A stretch of 64,000 bases of DNA from Paraspadella gotoi (lineage: Eukaryota; Chaetognatha), in assembly GCA_051294375.1 (NCBI GenBank), contig JBJCIZ010000239.1, positions 3,759,075 to 3,823,074 of the forward strand. The letters are read 5' to 3'. The position numbers were made by a program, and so were the translations under genes. Below, in pieces: positions 1 through 11,300 of the stretch. Within the stretch, counting starts at the first letter, position 1; each line of letters begins with the position of its first letter. The notes beneath the pieces are model-generated. The model did no database searches. It worked only from the letters and a program-made list of their open reading frames with translations, and was not told the DNA's origin.

Positions 1-114
1 TTTCGTCAATCAATTTTATACACAAATCCATAAATCGATATCTTTAATATAAATCAATTACTCGGTTTTAAAACGTTTTTAACCGGTCCAACGCCGTCAA
101 ATTAAAAACCTTAC

Positions 115-1932
115 CGCCAATCGTCGAAATAGAGAAAAGCGGAGAGCGCCATCTGGACGACGAAGAGCAAGGCGGCGATTAGACCCGTGACCGTGAGACG
201 ATCAACGACGACGCCGAAGAATTTAAAGTCGACGCCGTTGAGGGTCGGCGTGATCACGTAGCCAAGGACGTTGCCCACCACCTTGTTTGGAAGGGACGGG
301 GGGTTTGGTTTTAAAATAAGTTAGATTAAATTTTGATTTAAACTTAATTAGTTTACTGGAGCTGTTGATAATTAATTATTATTAATAATTGTTACAAACA
401 TCCGCTTGTCAACCAAAACAACGGAGTTCTGCAAACAATATGTACTAAATTATTTTGTATATTACGTCAAGCTTTTCATTCAAGAGACACACACAACCTA
501 AATTAATGAAAATGTATATTATTCCCGTAACTATGAATTTCAATAAATAAGCTATTATGGCAACGGGGGGGGGACATGTGTGATGCCTGGGGTGTGAGGT
601 ATCTCCCGACAGCTGGCGCTCTGGGCTTTGGACCTGCAGTGATCACCCCATGTCACTGGCGTGTTTATGCCGACACCATCACACTTTAACCCAGCGAATT
701 TAGGATTCGCCACACTATCTTGCCCCCGACTTTGGACAAGCTATGGTGGGTTAAGGAGTCAAGACCTCTTACCATACAAGATAAAAACTTAACAGGACTC
801 TGCAAGCTTTAAAAATCAAGACCCTTAGTCTCTTACAACGTAGTTTATCAACACCAAGCGAGCCTGACATCCCTATGAATGAAATGTGTCAAATACATCT
901 GTACATACATATACATATACATATACATACATATGTATCGCTCCACAAGCTCCCCGCCTTCCCTTCAAACGTCCCGATGCCACAACCTGCATGATAAGCA
1001 CGTTGGTGATGACCCTCGTCCGATCGGCGAGGGATTCTTCGGTGGCGGCGGCGTCGACGGCCCCGGGATGGGCGTGGCACGGGGTCGGCGTCGGGGGTTT
1101 GTCGCCGGGGGCGGGAGTGGCGGCGGGAGTGGCGTACACGGAACCGTCGTCGTCGTCGTCTTCAAGGTCGTCGTCTTCAAGCTCCTCGTCCGAGTCGTCC
1201 GTCAAGGCGTCGGCCCGCGCCTTGGCCGCCGACGCCCGAGCGACGTCCGACAGCATCGCAGGTCGGGCGGCGGCGCCGGCGCCCGACAGAGCCCGACCGA
1301 AGAAGACCATCCATTTGTCGAAGGCGAGGAACCAGAGGGTAGAGCCAGCGATCTTTTTTGAGGAAGGGGGGGGGAAGAAAAGGTTATCAAGTTTTTCACC
1401 GAACCCATTCAGCCGTGCACGGACTTACTCACGCGCTCACTCACTCCCGCCCGCAATCACTCATTCGCTAACTCGCATACTCCACTCACTCACTTAGTCC
1501 GCTCACTTTTGGCCATGTGATATTAATTAACTAAACCCTTACCTTCAACCCCTATCCCGACGGAGTAAGTCAAACCGGCTCCCGCCCGCCCCCGGCCCCT
1601 TACCTTGAGTCCGCAGCCGAAAAGCAGGAGGCATTTGGCGGATCGACGCTCGTCGGCGACTTTCCCGAAGAGCGGGCTGAGAACGAAGGAAGAGAGACAG
1701 AAAACGGCGACGACGGCGCCTGGAAAAGTTGGGGGGGGGAGGGAGTTAAGGGGAGAATCGAAGAGGATTATTTATTAAGTTTTTTCTTTTATAACATTTT
1801 TCATAATATTTTAATAGATTCGATTTATTTATTACGAAGAATTCGTAACGATATATAATTCGAGAGTAAATTAAAACCGGTATTTATCGGGCAAATAAAA
1901 AGTGTAATTTATTGTATTATGATTCTCACCTA

Positions 1933-1963
<31 letters not shown>

Positions 1964-2331
1964 CTTAATTACCTCTATCAACATTATTATTTCATATTTC
2001 ACTGGTTTTATCATCTAAACCTCACTACCCCCCCCCCCACATTTTACTCACCCAAAAACCAATCGCCCTCGGGCAGCTCGAACCTCTTCTCCAGCAGCAG
2101 CCAGAGGGTAGGTATCACGAATCCCGACTCCAGTCCGTCCAGAAAGAAAAAAGCTCCTATGAGGGCGAAGGTGGATCGACGGCGTCTGTCGGCCGTGGAA
2201 GGGACTTTGTCGGCTTCGGAACCCTTTGCGTCGGTCAAGGCGGGCTCCGGCGGCGATGAAGCTGGGCTGACCGACGGCGGCCCGGAAGGTTCGGGCCTGC
2301 CCGACAAGAGTCGGGCGTTTTCGTCGGCCAT
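115..2331 (-). CDS. MFSD8-like: MFSD8/CLN7-like major facilitator transporter, 5' part (paralogue 1)
   Basis: Multi-pass transporter of the MFSD8 (CLN7) type, whose vertebrate members sit in lysosome membranes. Four exons read on the minus strand: 2331-2052, 1719-1604, 1352-987 and 281-115. All have GT-AG borders and compatible phases (1, 0, 0, 2). The ATG at 2331 opens MADENARLLSG, where ENARLL fits the [DE]xxxL[LI] acidic dileucine signal; human CLN7 has one near its N-terminus. Helix 1 follows (FALIGAFFFLDG...FVIPTLW), then helix 2 with LSPLFGKVADERRSAK, then WMVFFGRALSGAGAAARPAM, the same block as in the two downstream paralogues. The odd part is a long acidic and Pro/Ala-rich insert (about 1000-1230) in the loop after helix 4. 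Exon 4 gives helices 5-6 (VVGNVLGYVITPTLNG). Helices 7-12 lie beyond the left edge. Two intron positions differ from paralogues 2 and 3, so it is an older duplicate. The family call rests on remembered MFSD8 motifs. Confidence 0.86.
553..715. repeat. Dispersed SINE-like repeat, family M, short copy
   Basis: Starts TATGGCAACGGGGG and ends GGATTCGCCACA, as do the copies at about 34547 and 36045. It lacks the middle section those copies carry. It lies in an intron of the minus-strand MFSD8-like gene. Confidence 0.7.
715..845 (+). repeat. Dispersed repeat, family T (partial)
   Basis: Contains CTATCTTGCCCCCGACTTTGG and a later CAGGACTCTGCAAGCTTT. These match the family T copies at 38950, 48053 and 55690. 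Confidence 0.6.
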
Positions 2332-3173
2332 TTGGCGATCCCGGAGTTGAATACGCTCCGGAGGCTTATGGGAAAACGAAGAGAAAAAAGAAAAAAAAAA
2401 ATAAAGCTCGTTTCTCTACGGAAAAAAAAAAAATTTAAGACCGTAACAACAATGATATTAAAAACGAGTTACGGATTTTTTTAAAATTCTTTAAAAATGT
2501 TTTTTTTAATATTAGTAATTGTAATATTTTTTTTATTGCCTTTGATAGATATTTACAAAGTAACAGTTTTTGTTAGTGATTATCACGTTCATTTAATAAT
2601 TCGGATATGTTTTGGTTCTTGTTTTTCGAACCTTCATCAGCTAGTTTTAATAGTTTTAATAAATATTTGGATACTAACTTTGAGAGGCAATTTTAACCGG
2701 CCATTTCATAGAGGGTGCGTTATTGTTTCTTTAGCGAAGAGGGAAAGAGATTTTTGTTTTTAAATCTTGTTTTTGTTTTTGTTTTGTTTATAATTTGTTT
2801 AATTTAATTTCCACGTTGTAAAAACGATATCCAACCTTATCGTAACAGCTTTTTTTTTCTTATCCAAGTTTTTTTGGTCACATTTTGTCAACTTCTTAGT
2901 TTCCAGTCTATCCAGTTTCTTTCCTTTCAAAAAGGGAAAAAGTTAAGATCGAGGTTAACAAAAGGTTTTTTTGTTCATATTACCTTTTCTTATATCCAGC
3001 CGAGTTTCTCGATTGTTTTAATTCTTAATTTTAAAATACATTAATTTGTTTTAATTTATATTTTTTTTCTCTCATCTCGTAGAGAAGGAAAAAACTCGTC
3101 GATCGGTTTATAGTCAAAGAGATAATTGGCTTTTAACGCCCAGTCCCTGGTGGAGTCTCTTTTTGGTCGATGC

Positions 3174-3226
<53 letters not shown>

Positions 3227-5266
3227 TCCCCTACTGTTTTTGACCTATCAAAGAGCCATCCACGAAGTGTCGTTAAGCTAATTTTTGGCATAAAGAGACG
3301 ATAATCACGAGAAGCTACAGATTAGCCTTTTGTTTTTTTTAATTATCCCATTTCAAAACTTAATAATGATGATTGTCATTTGAAAATCAAAATGGTTGGA
3401 AAATCGCCAACGATTATGTTTTCTCCAGACGATAAATAAAAATTTGATTACGAGTTTTTTTTTCCGCCCGCAGTTTGAAAAAAAAAGGAAAGAAAGTTTA
3501 AAATCGGGATTTTTTTTTAGGCAAAACGAAGAATTAGTTCACGGTTGACGTCGACGACGACGACGACGACGACGACATCATAGTTGTCCGGCAAAACCGG
3601 TTTTCCAAAATTCGGGCGGTCTTGATTAGAGAGACATTGAAGACGTTCAACTTTTTTTTTTACTTCAGGGCGGACGTGATATCTGAATCTGATCCGAAGG
3701 AAAAAAGATCAGAATCTTGTAAGAAATTAACAACATTTGTTGCTTTTTAATTTCTTTTTTTTAATTTTTTAATTTTTTAAAATTTTTTTTTACGCAGAGG
3801 CGTATCCTCGTTTTTCCCCGTTGCGTGAGATACTATAACTTTTTAATTTTTGGGCCGGTGCCAGGATTTTAGAGAGAGAGAGAGAGAGAGAGAGAATGCG
3901 AGTAAGATCCTGCTCCCCACGTTGTCTAAACAACTCGTAACGACTATATTAAATGCCAACCATTATGGGAGACTGGGCAAAACCTAAAAGTACTCTGTTT
4001 CCGTTCAAAAGTATTTCTTTTTCCTGTCTATGTAAAGTTTTTTTGATTGGTTGTTTTTACGTTACGTTAGGTACCGGCAATTCGATTAAATTTTGTCATT
4101 TAATTATTTTTATTCCATATCACTTTTTATCGTATCTCAATAAATCTGTTATTTTTTAGTTTACTATTTTAGTTTTTCATATGGTTATGAATCAAACCAT
4201 TTAGCCGGACCGACCGAAAAGATTTCTCTCACAGGAAGCCGGACCCGGATTCGTCGTTTTTCCAAAATCCGTCATAATCTCTTTAAATCTCTTTAACTTT
4301 TATTGATAAACTTGACTGGAAAAAGGCGATGGGCTGTGGGCGCATATGAATTAAGGAAATCCTTGAGTACGAGAATATATATTTAATTGGTGGGTCTTTC
4401 AGTCGGGGGAAGATTTAAGCTGATTTGGGATATAGAAACTATTTTAACTCTTTAAACATGTTTACGCATGTTTTGTTCACAAAAAAAAGGTTATTAGCGT
4501 AAGGCTAGTAAAATAAAGAACAAAAAAGTAATCGGCAATAGTAGAATTTGGAAATTAATCTTGAATAAGTCTTCTGTTAATCATTTAATCAGTGATTTCA
4601 ATCAATCATTCAATCAAATAAAATACAATATATTCAAATTAATCAAATCAATGAAATTAATCAAACAATCAAATCACTCAAATCAAATCAATTCAAATCA
4701 ATCTATTAAGTCAAATCATTTCAATAAAATAAATTCATTGAATTAATAAATAAATGAATATTAATAATTTGCTCCTAACATCTCATAACAAAAAAATAAA
4801 TACCCTTTTATTTTTCCGCGGTCATTTACCCTCCGTTCATTGGAGAATTGGGGACAAGAGAGAGCATCGGTGGGCGTGGCGACAATTTTAAAGCAGGTGT
4901 TGTGCGCGGGACGACGACGACGACGACGACGACGACGACCTTTGGGGCGTTTACCGTTTTTTTTTTGCGAGCAAGAAAAAAGTGCAACTAACCCGTCGTC
5001 AAAATTCTATTGCAATTGCTGCCATGGACGTCATCGACAAGCAACACCGAATAATCTCACAAAAATCACACGCCACTTGAAAAATGAAAGGGGCTGCTGA
5101 AAAAGAAGTGTAATGCTTCAAATGTAATACTTAAATGGCTAATACATAGTTTGATACAGTCCTCGAATCTTTTCGCTTTGATCAATGCTGCAAATACCGC
5201 TAATTCATGTCGCTTGACAGATGAACGAAGGTGATCGGATGCTGAAAGATAAATTCAGGTTCGCTG

Positions 5267-5365
<99 letters not shown>

Positions 5366-5452
5366 CAAGATCGAGCAGCGAATTGTTTTTCGCGAGAGCG
5401 TTTTTGAATTTTTTTTTTTTTTCAAACAACCACTTTCGCTGTTGAAAGGGAT

Positions 5453-5530
<78 letters not shown>

Positions 5531-6891
5531 ACCCTTTATCTCACGACAACTGCTCCTCATCTTCCTCATCTTTCTCTCGGATCTCAAATCCTCTTCTCTC
5601 TTCGCAACGAAGATCATTGCATTCACTGCTCCCCCCCCCTCGCCCCCCCCCCCGCCCACTCTCCCCATCTCTCCCCCCCCCCCTCCGCCCAACCGCTCGT
5701 CCCTTTCTGTCCAACTCGTCGTCGTGATGTCGTTTCCCGGTTGAGAAGCTTCTCTCTCTCTTTTTTTTCTGTCGGCGGCCGATTTACATTCGTGGAGTTT
5801 TTTTTTTTTGAATCGATCAAGAGACTTTACCGGTAAATTAAAAAAATATTGATAAATAAAAACGATAAAATCTCTTAAATTTTACTACGTTGCTATAAGA
5901 CTTTTTTCGATATGTAGCGCGCGTCTTTTGAAGGAAAAAAAAAACATAACATGTAACTAATGTAGCAGATTCATTTGTGGATTATCTAAAATGAGATTGA
6001 GTTCCTATATCTCATTTGCATATTGTCGTATTCTGATTAAGCTTTGATAATTTTTTGTTCTATTGACCTAAAGGTTTAATATTAATATTTTATATTAGTA
6101 AATAATCAAAGATTTTTCATAAACTAATTACACAAAAATATCAACTAATTATCAAATTTATCTATTTTTCACGACGATCAACCGGATCGAGTCCATTCTT
6201 GGCTGAAAATTAAAGCGCGCGATTCGCCTTTCAAATTGCTTCAATACGTAATGCTTGAATTCGGTGCGCATTGCTTTTGATCAGTCAAAGGATTTCGTTC
6301 GTTTGATTGATGCAAAAATAATGAAAATAAATAAATATGTGAATTAAAAAAATAAACAAAGAAATAAACAAAGAAATTTTAAAAAAATAAAAAAATAAAT
6401 ATATAAAAATATTTAAAAAAAAAATCTCATTCTTTACTTTCGAAAATGCAGTATATAAACATAATGTAAATATAAACGTATAACAGCGAAACAAAATTAA
6501 AAATAAGAAAAAAAGTTACTTTTTTTTTTGGAGGAAACCGTTTTACTTTTGGTATAATCTAATGTTTTCCCGTTGTCTTCTATTCTATTTTGGGGATAGT
6601 TTTTTTTTGTGAATTTTTAGGTAAAAATAGTTTTAAAGCGATTCATCGATACAGGGTCTTTTTGTAATTTGTTGGAACAGCGAAAAGAATAGCGACAAAA
6701 ATTACTTCTCATCAAATTTACATTTTAATTTATTCTATTACTAGTATATCGTATTAATTATGTTTTTAACGTTCACCCTACGTTTCCCTTTTTTTTTCTT
6801 TTTTTCCCTCCGCTAGAGGTCGCGGAGGACCTCGCCGCGTCGGAGGCGCGTCCGCCCCGCCCAGAAAACTCCGAAATCGATCGAATCCAAG
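2332..6891. other. Intergenic stretch between divergent genes; microsatellites, no gene found
   Basis: Lies between the start codons of paralogue 1 (minus) and the PDZ gene (plus), so it should hold both promoters; I see no definite TATA box. It contains (CT)n at 3175-3221 and 5272-5361, (GA)n at 3872-3893 and 5455-5527, (GAC)n at 3548-3575 and 4909-4938, and an AATCA-rich tract at 4600-4735. A decayed hammerhead-like copy lies near 2600. The open frames here are microsatellite artefacts. Confidence 0.7.
2600..2644 (-). ncRNA. Decayed hammerhead-ribozyme-like motif
   Basis: Minus strand: CTGATGA, an extra A, then GGTTC/GAACC (5-bp stem II with a 10-nt loop), then AAAAC where GAAAC is needed, then ATATCC. 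The core G12 is lost, so it should be inactive. Confidence 0.45.
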
Positions 6892-8256
6892 ATGGCGTCG
6901 CTCGGATTCCAGGTCAAGATTCAAATCTTCCGCGATGGACTCATGACCCCGTGGGGGTTCAGGCTCGCGGGGGGAAAGGACTTCAACGCCCCGCTCATTA
7001 TTCAAAGGGTGAGAGAGGGTTGGGGGGGGGGAAAGGGTAGCTGGGGGTGAAAGGGTATCTAGGCTCAGAACTGGTAACGTACCGGGTTTTCGAGCTCTTT
7101 CTGGACTAAACCCGCGCCTTTATTAGGAGAGAACAGTTAACTGTTAACAGTTAACTGTTAAACCAACAACGTTTCAGAATCTTCTTTATTTTCGCTTTTC
7201 GTAGATATCAAAACAATTGCTGCCAAAAAAATGACGGGAAAATAACGTAATTACCACTTCGGGGAATCAGTCAATTTGTGATTACTCTGAGGAATAAAAA
7301 GTATACTTAAATAAATTTCATACTGGAAATAGTTAAGCTCGAAAACTCGGTATAAAAGCGACATAGTATTTTGCGTTCTCAAGACGAAACTCCTAATTCT
7401 TTCCAAGTGAGAAAATGTAAATGATTACAATATAGTGGAATCCTACGTCTGTGTGCTCGTTAAATTACATTATGTCAACTTCGTTTTATTATTTACAGGC
7501 CAATCGTTAAAATTTTTATTATTTTTTAACTTTTTTTGGCGCCCGTTCTCTAAACTAAAAAAAAATAAACGGATCCAATCGCGAGAAATATGCGGTTAAA
7601 GTATCTCACGAACGTGATTATTTTCGAAACGCGAATGTAAAAATAAAATTTTATAAATCTTTTTCAAAATTTTTCGGTTTTAAGTATCGATCCCTCAGGG
7701 GAAAAAAAAAGAACATCGATCCATTTCGAGCTTTGATGAAACGAGAGAAGATGATGTATTAATTATATGTTTAATAAATATAATCTATATTATATATTTG
7801 GATTTATCGTTTATTTAACTAAATTCCTAAATAAAAGAATGAAGATTGTAGAGAATGTTATGATTTAATAATAAAGTTAATAAAAAATGTTTTAAAAAGC
7901 TTTCTCGTCTTATCATTGGAATTGATTTGAAAGACGAATGCGGAAAGTAAGGAATTACATTAATTAATTAATAATTACATTAATTTCTTTGGCGCAAACG
8001 TAAACAAACAAAAGCCGGTAAAAATGAGATTAATGATGCTCTGATTCTCGGATTGTGATGAATTAGAAATGAAGGTTAAATCAATAAAATCAAGAGAGAT
8101 AGAAAGAAAGAGAGAAAGAGAGAGAAAGAGAGAGAAATAAAAAATGAAAGAAAAAAGAATGAAAAAAAAAATAAAGAAAGAATCAAACATTTTTTTCATC
8201 CTAATGAAGAAAGAAAAAAATAATAAATAAATAAATAAATAAATACATAAATAAAT

Positions 8257-8336
<80 letters not shown>

Positions 8337-11300
8337 TAAGAAAGAATTTTTCTTTTATGATATACTTTTTTTTTAAATAATTTTTTTTCCCATTTTTTTT
8401 AAAACATAACGTAAACTCTATGCCAAGTATTTCTATTTGTATAAAATATTTTAAATGGCCTGGGACGACGACCAGCGGCGGTTATTGTTTTGTTTATCTT
8501 TAACGGGATCATAAACTGCCACTCCAGCTATTTTTTTTTTTCAGCAAAGAGAATAATTATTTCAAATCAAAACAAATAAGACGCGATGTACAGTCTCGTA
8601 GAAAAAACTATGCAGTTAAAAAAAAATTTCAGTATTGATTTTTTCATTTTTTATTGGTTCTCATCCGAGGGCATTACTCCCTGAATGTTATGTAGAAAAA
8701 TTAATGCAAAATCTCTTAAAGCTCTCAAGATACAGTTAAATACATAAATGCTGACAGAATTCAAACTAAAAAGAAGATTGGTTTATTCTTTAACATGTGA
8801 ACAACATATTCTCTTAAAAAACAATGCAATCGGAATCTCCTCTGTTTAAGCTGTCGTTTGATATCAAAAACTTCAAACATTTGTCTGTCCATATGTTCGT
8901 CTGTCCATCCTTTCTCCAGTACCTTTAAAGTCTTATTACTTATGTTTGGATGAATCAATTGAGTTGAATTTTTGTCTGTGATTAAAAAACTAGTTCATTG
9001 AGCTGGAATTCAAGTTTCAATGGAATCAAGCTAGTAGAAGTAGGTTTTAATAAAAAAAGTAAAGATCAATTTTAATTTATTAATTTAATTTGTATTTTTT
9101 AATATTATTTTTAGATGCGCCGAGATTAAGAGCCACGCAAGTCTATCAAAAACTTTTTTTATTTTCGTTATATACGGTCGATTTTTATTTGACCTAAAGC
9201 TAATCTTCAATTTATATTTACTACAGTACCGGAAACCTAGAATGTCGTAAATCTGTACATGGGATAACTTTTCCATTTATAGGATAAATGGTTCTACATG
9301 AGTTTCGTCAATGTCAAGCCTAACCTAGGCCCTTGTTCAATCCCTCGGGAGCCACAGTCCCGCCGTGGGACACCCCTTGGCCCTTCAAATGCCGCAGACC
9401 CGCCATGGGACACCGCTCGGCCTCTCAGTGAGTCGAGAGTCCCGCGACCCCCATTGACAAATGTTTTCACATGCGGACAACCAAGAGCGGTACTTAGGCT
9501 CAGAGAAAGAACTTCCCCTTACCCAGACGTGCCCGTAGAGAGTAGTCGAGTCGACTCTCGGACCCGAACTACCCAATGGTTCGACGCATGCATTACCGGT
9601 GATTTGAGCCGCAGTCCCGCGTGGGACACCGCTCGGCCCTTCTTGCGTGATCGACAAGCCGGTGGCCTGGCGATCACGAGGGTCCCGTGACCCCCATTGA
9701 CAAATATTTTCACACGCGGACAACCAAGAGCGGTACTTAGGCTCGGAGAAAGAACTTCCCTTACCTAGACTTGCCCGTAGAGAGTAGTCGAGTCGACTCC
9801 CGAACCCTAACTACCAATGGTTCAACGCGTGTATTATCGACGATTTGGAAGCCGCAGTCCCGCCGTGGGACACCGCTCGGCCCCATGCGTAATTGGACCA
9901 GACCGTGGCCTGGCGATCACGAGGGTCCCGCGACCCCCATTGAGAAATGTTTTCACACGCGGACAACCAAGAGCGGTACTTAGGCTCAGAGAAAGAACTT
10001 CCCCTTACCCAGACGTGCCCGTAGAGAGTAGTCGAGTCGACTCTCGGGACCCGAACTACCCAATGGTTCGACGCATGCATTACCGGGATTTGAAGCCGCA
10101 GTCCCGCCGTGGGACACCGCTCGGCCCCTTCTTGCGTGATCGGACAAGCCCGGTGGCCTGGCGATCACGAGGGTACCGTGACCCCCATTGAAAATTTTTC
10201 ACACGCGGACAACCAAGAGCGGTACTTAGGCTCGGAGAAAGAACTTCCCTTTACCCTAGACTTGCCCGTAGAGAGTAGTCGAGTCGACTCCCGGAACCCT
10301 AACTACCAATGGTTCAACGCGTGTATTACGACGATATGGAAGCTCAGTCCCGCCGTGGACACCGCTCGGCCCCATGCGTAATTGGACCAGACGTGGGCCT
10401 GGCGATCACGAGGGTCCCGCGACCCCCATTGAGAAATGTTTTCACACGCGGACAACCAAGAGCGGTACTTAGGCTCAGAGAAAGAACTTCCCTTACCCAG
10501 ACGTGCCCGTAGAGAGTAGTCGAGTCGACTCTCGGACCCGAACTACCCAATGGTTCGACGCTGATTACCGGTGATTTGAAGCCGCAGTCCGCCGTGGGAC
10601 ACCGCTCGGCCCCTTCTTGCGTGATGGACAAGCCCGGTGGCCTGGCGATCACGAGGGTCCGCGACCCCATTGAGAAATGTTTTCGCACGCGGACAACCAA
10701 GAGCGGTACTTAGGCTCAGAGAAAGAACTTCCCCTTACCAGACGTGCCCGTAGAGAGTAGTCGAGTCGACTCTCGGACCCGAACTACCCAATGGTTCGAC
10801 GCGTGTATTACCGACGATTTGGAAGCCGCAGTCCCGCCGTGGGACACCGCTCGGCCCCTTGCGTAATTGGACCAGACCGAGGCCTGGAGATCACGAGGGT
10901 CCCGCGACCCCCATTGCAAATGTTTTCACACGCGGACAACCAAGAGCGGTACTTAGGCTCAGAGAAAGAACTTCCCCTTACCCAGACGTGCCCGTAGAGA
11001 GTAGTCGAGTCGACTCTTGGGACCCGAACTACCCAATGGTTCGACGCGTGTATAACCGACGATTTGGAAGCGCAGTCCCGCCGTGGGACACCGCTCGGCC
11101 TCTTGCGTAATTGGACCAGACCGTGGGCCTGGCGATCACGAGGGTCCGCGACCCGCATTGAGAAATGTTTCACACGCGGACAACCAAGAGCGGTACTTAG
11201 GCTCAGAGAAAGAACTTCCCCTTACCCAGACGTGCCCGTAGAGAGTAGTCGAGTCGACTCTCGGACCCGAACTACCCAATGGTTCGACGCATGCATTACC

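Noticed and set aside
873-1497. Plus-strand frames over the first gene
   Set aside because: Antisense shadows of the minus-strand MFSD8-like exon 3.
5205-5744. Long Ser/Leu and Arg/Glu repeat open frames
   Set aside because: Translations of (CT)n/(GA)n microsatellites; no splice or domain support.
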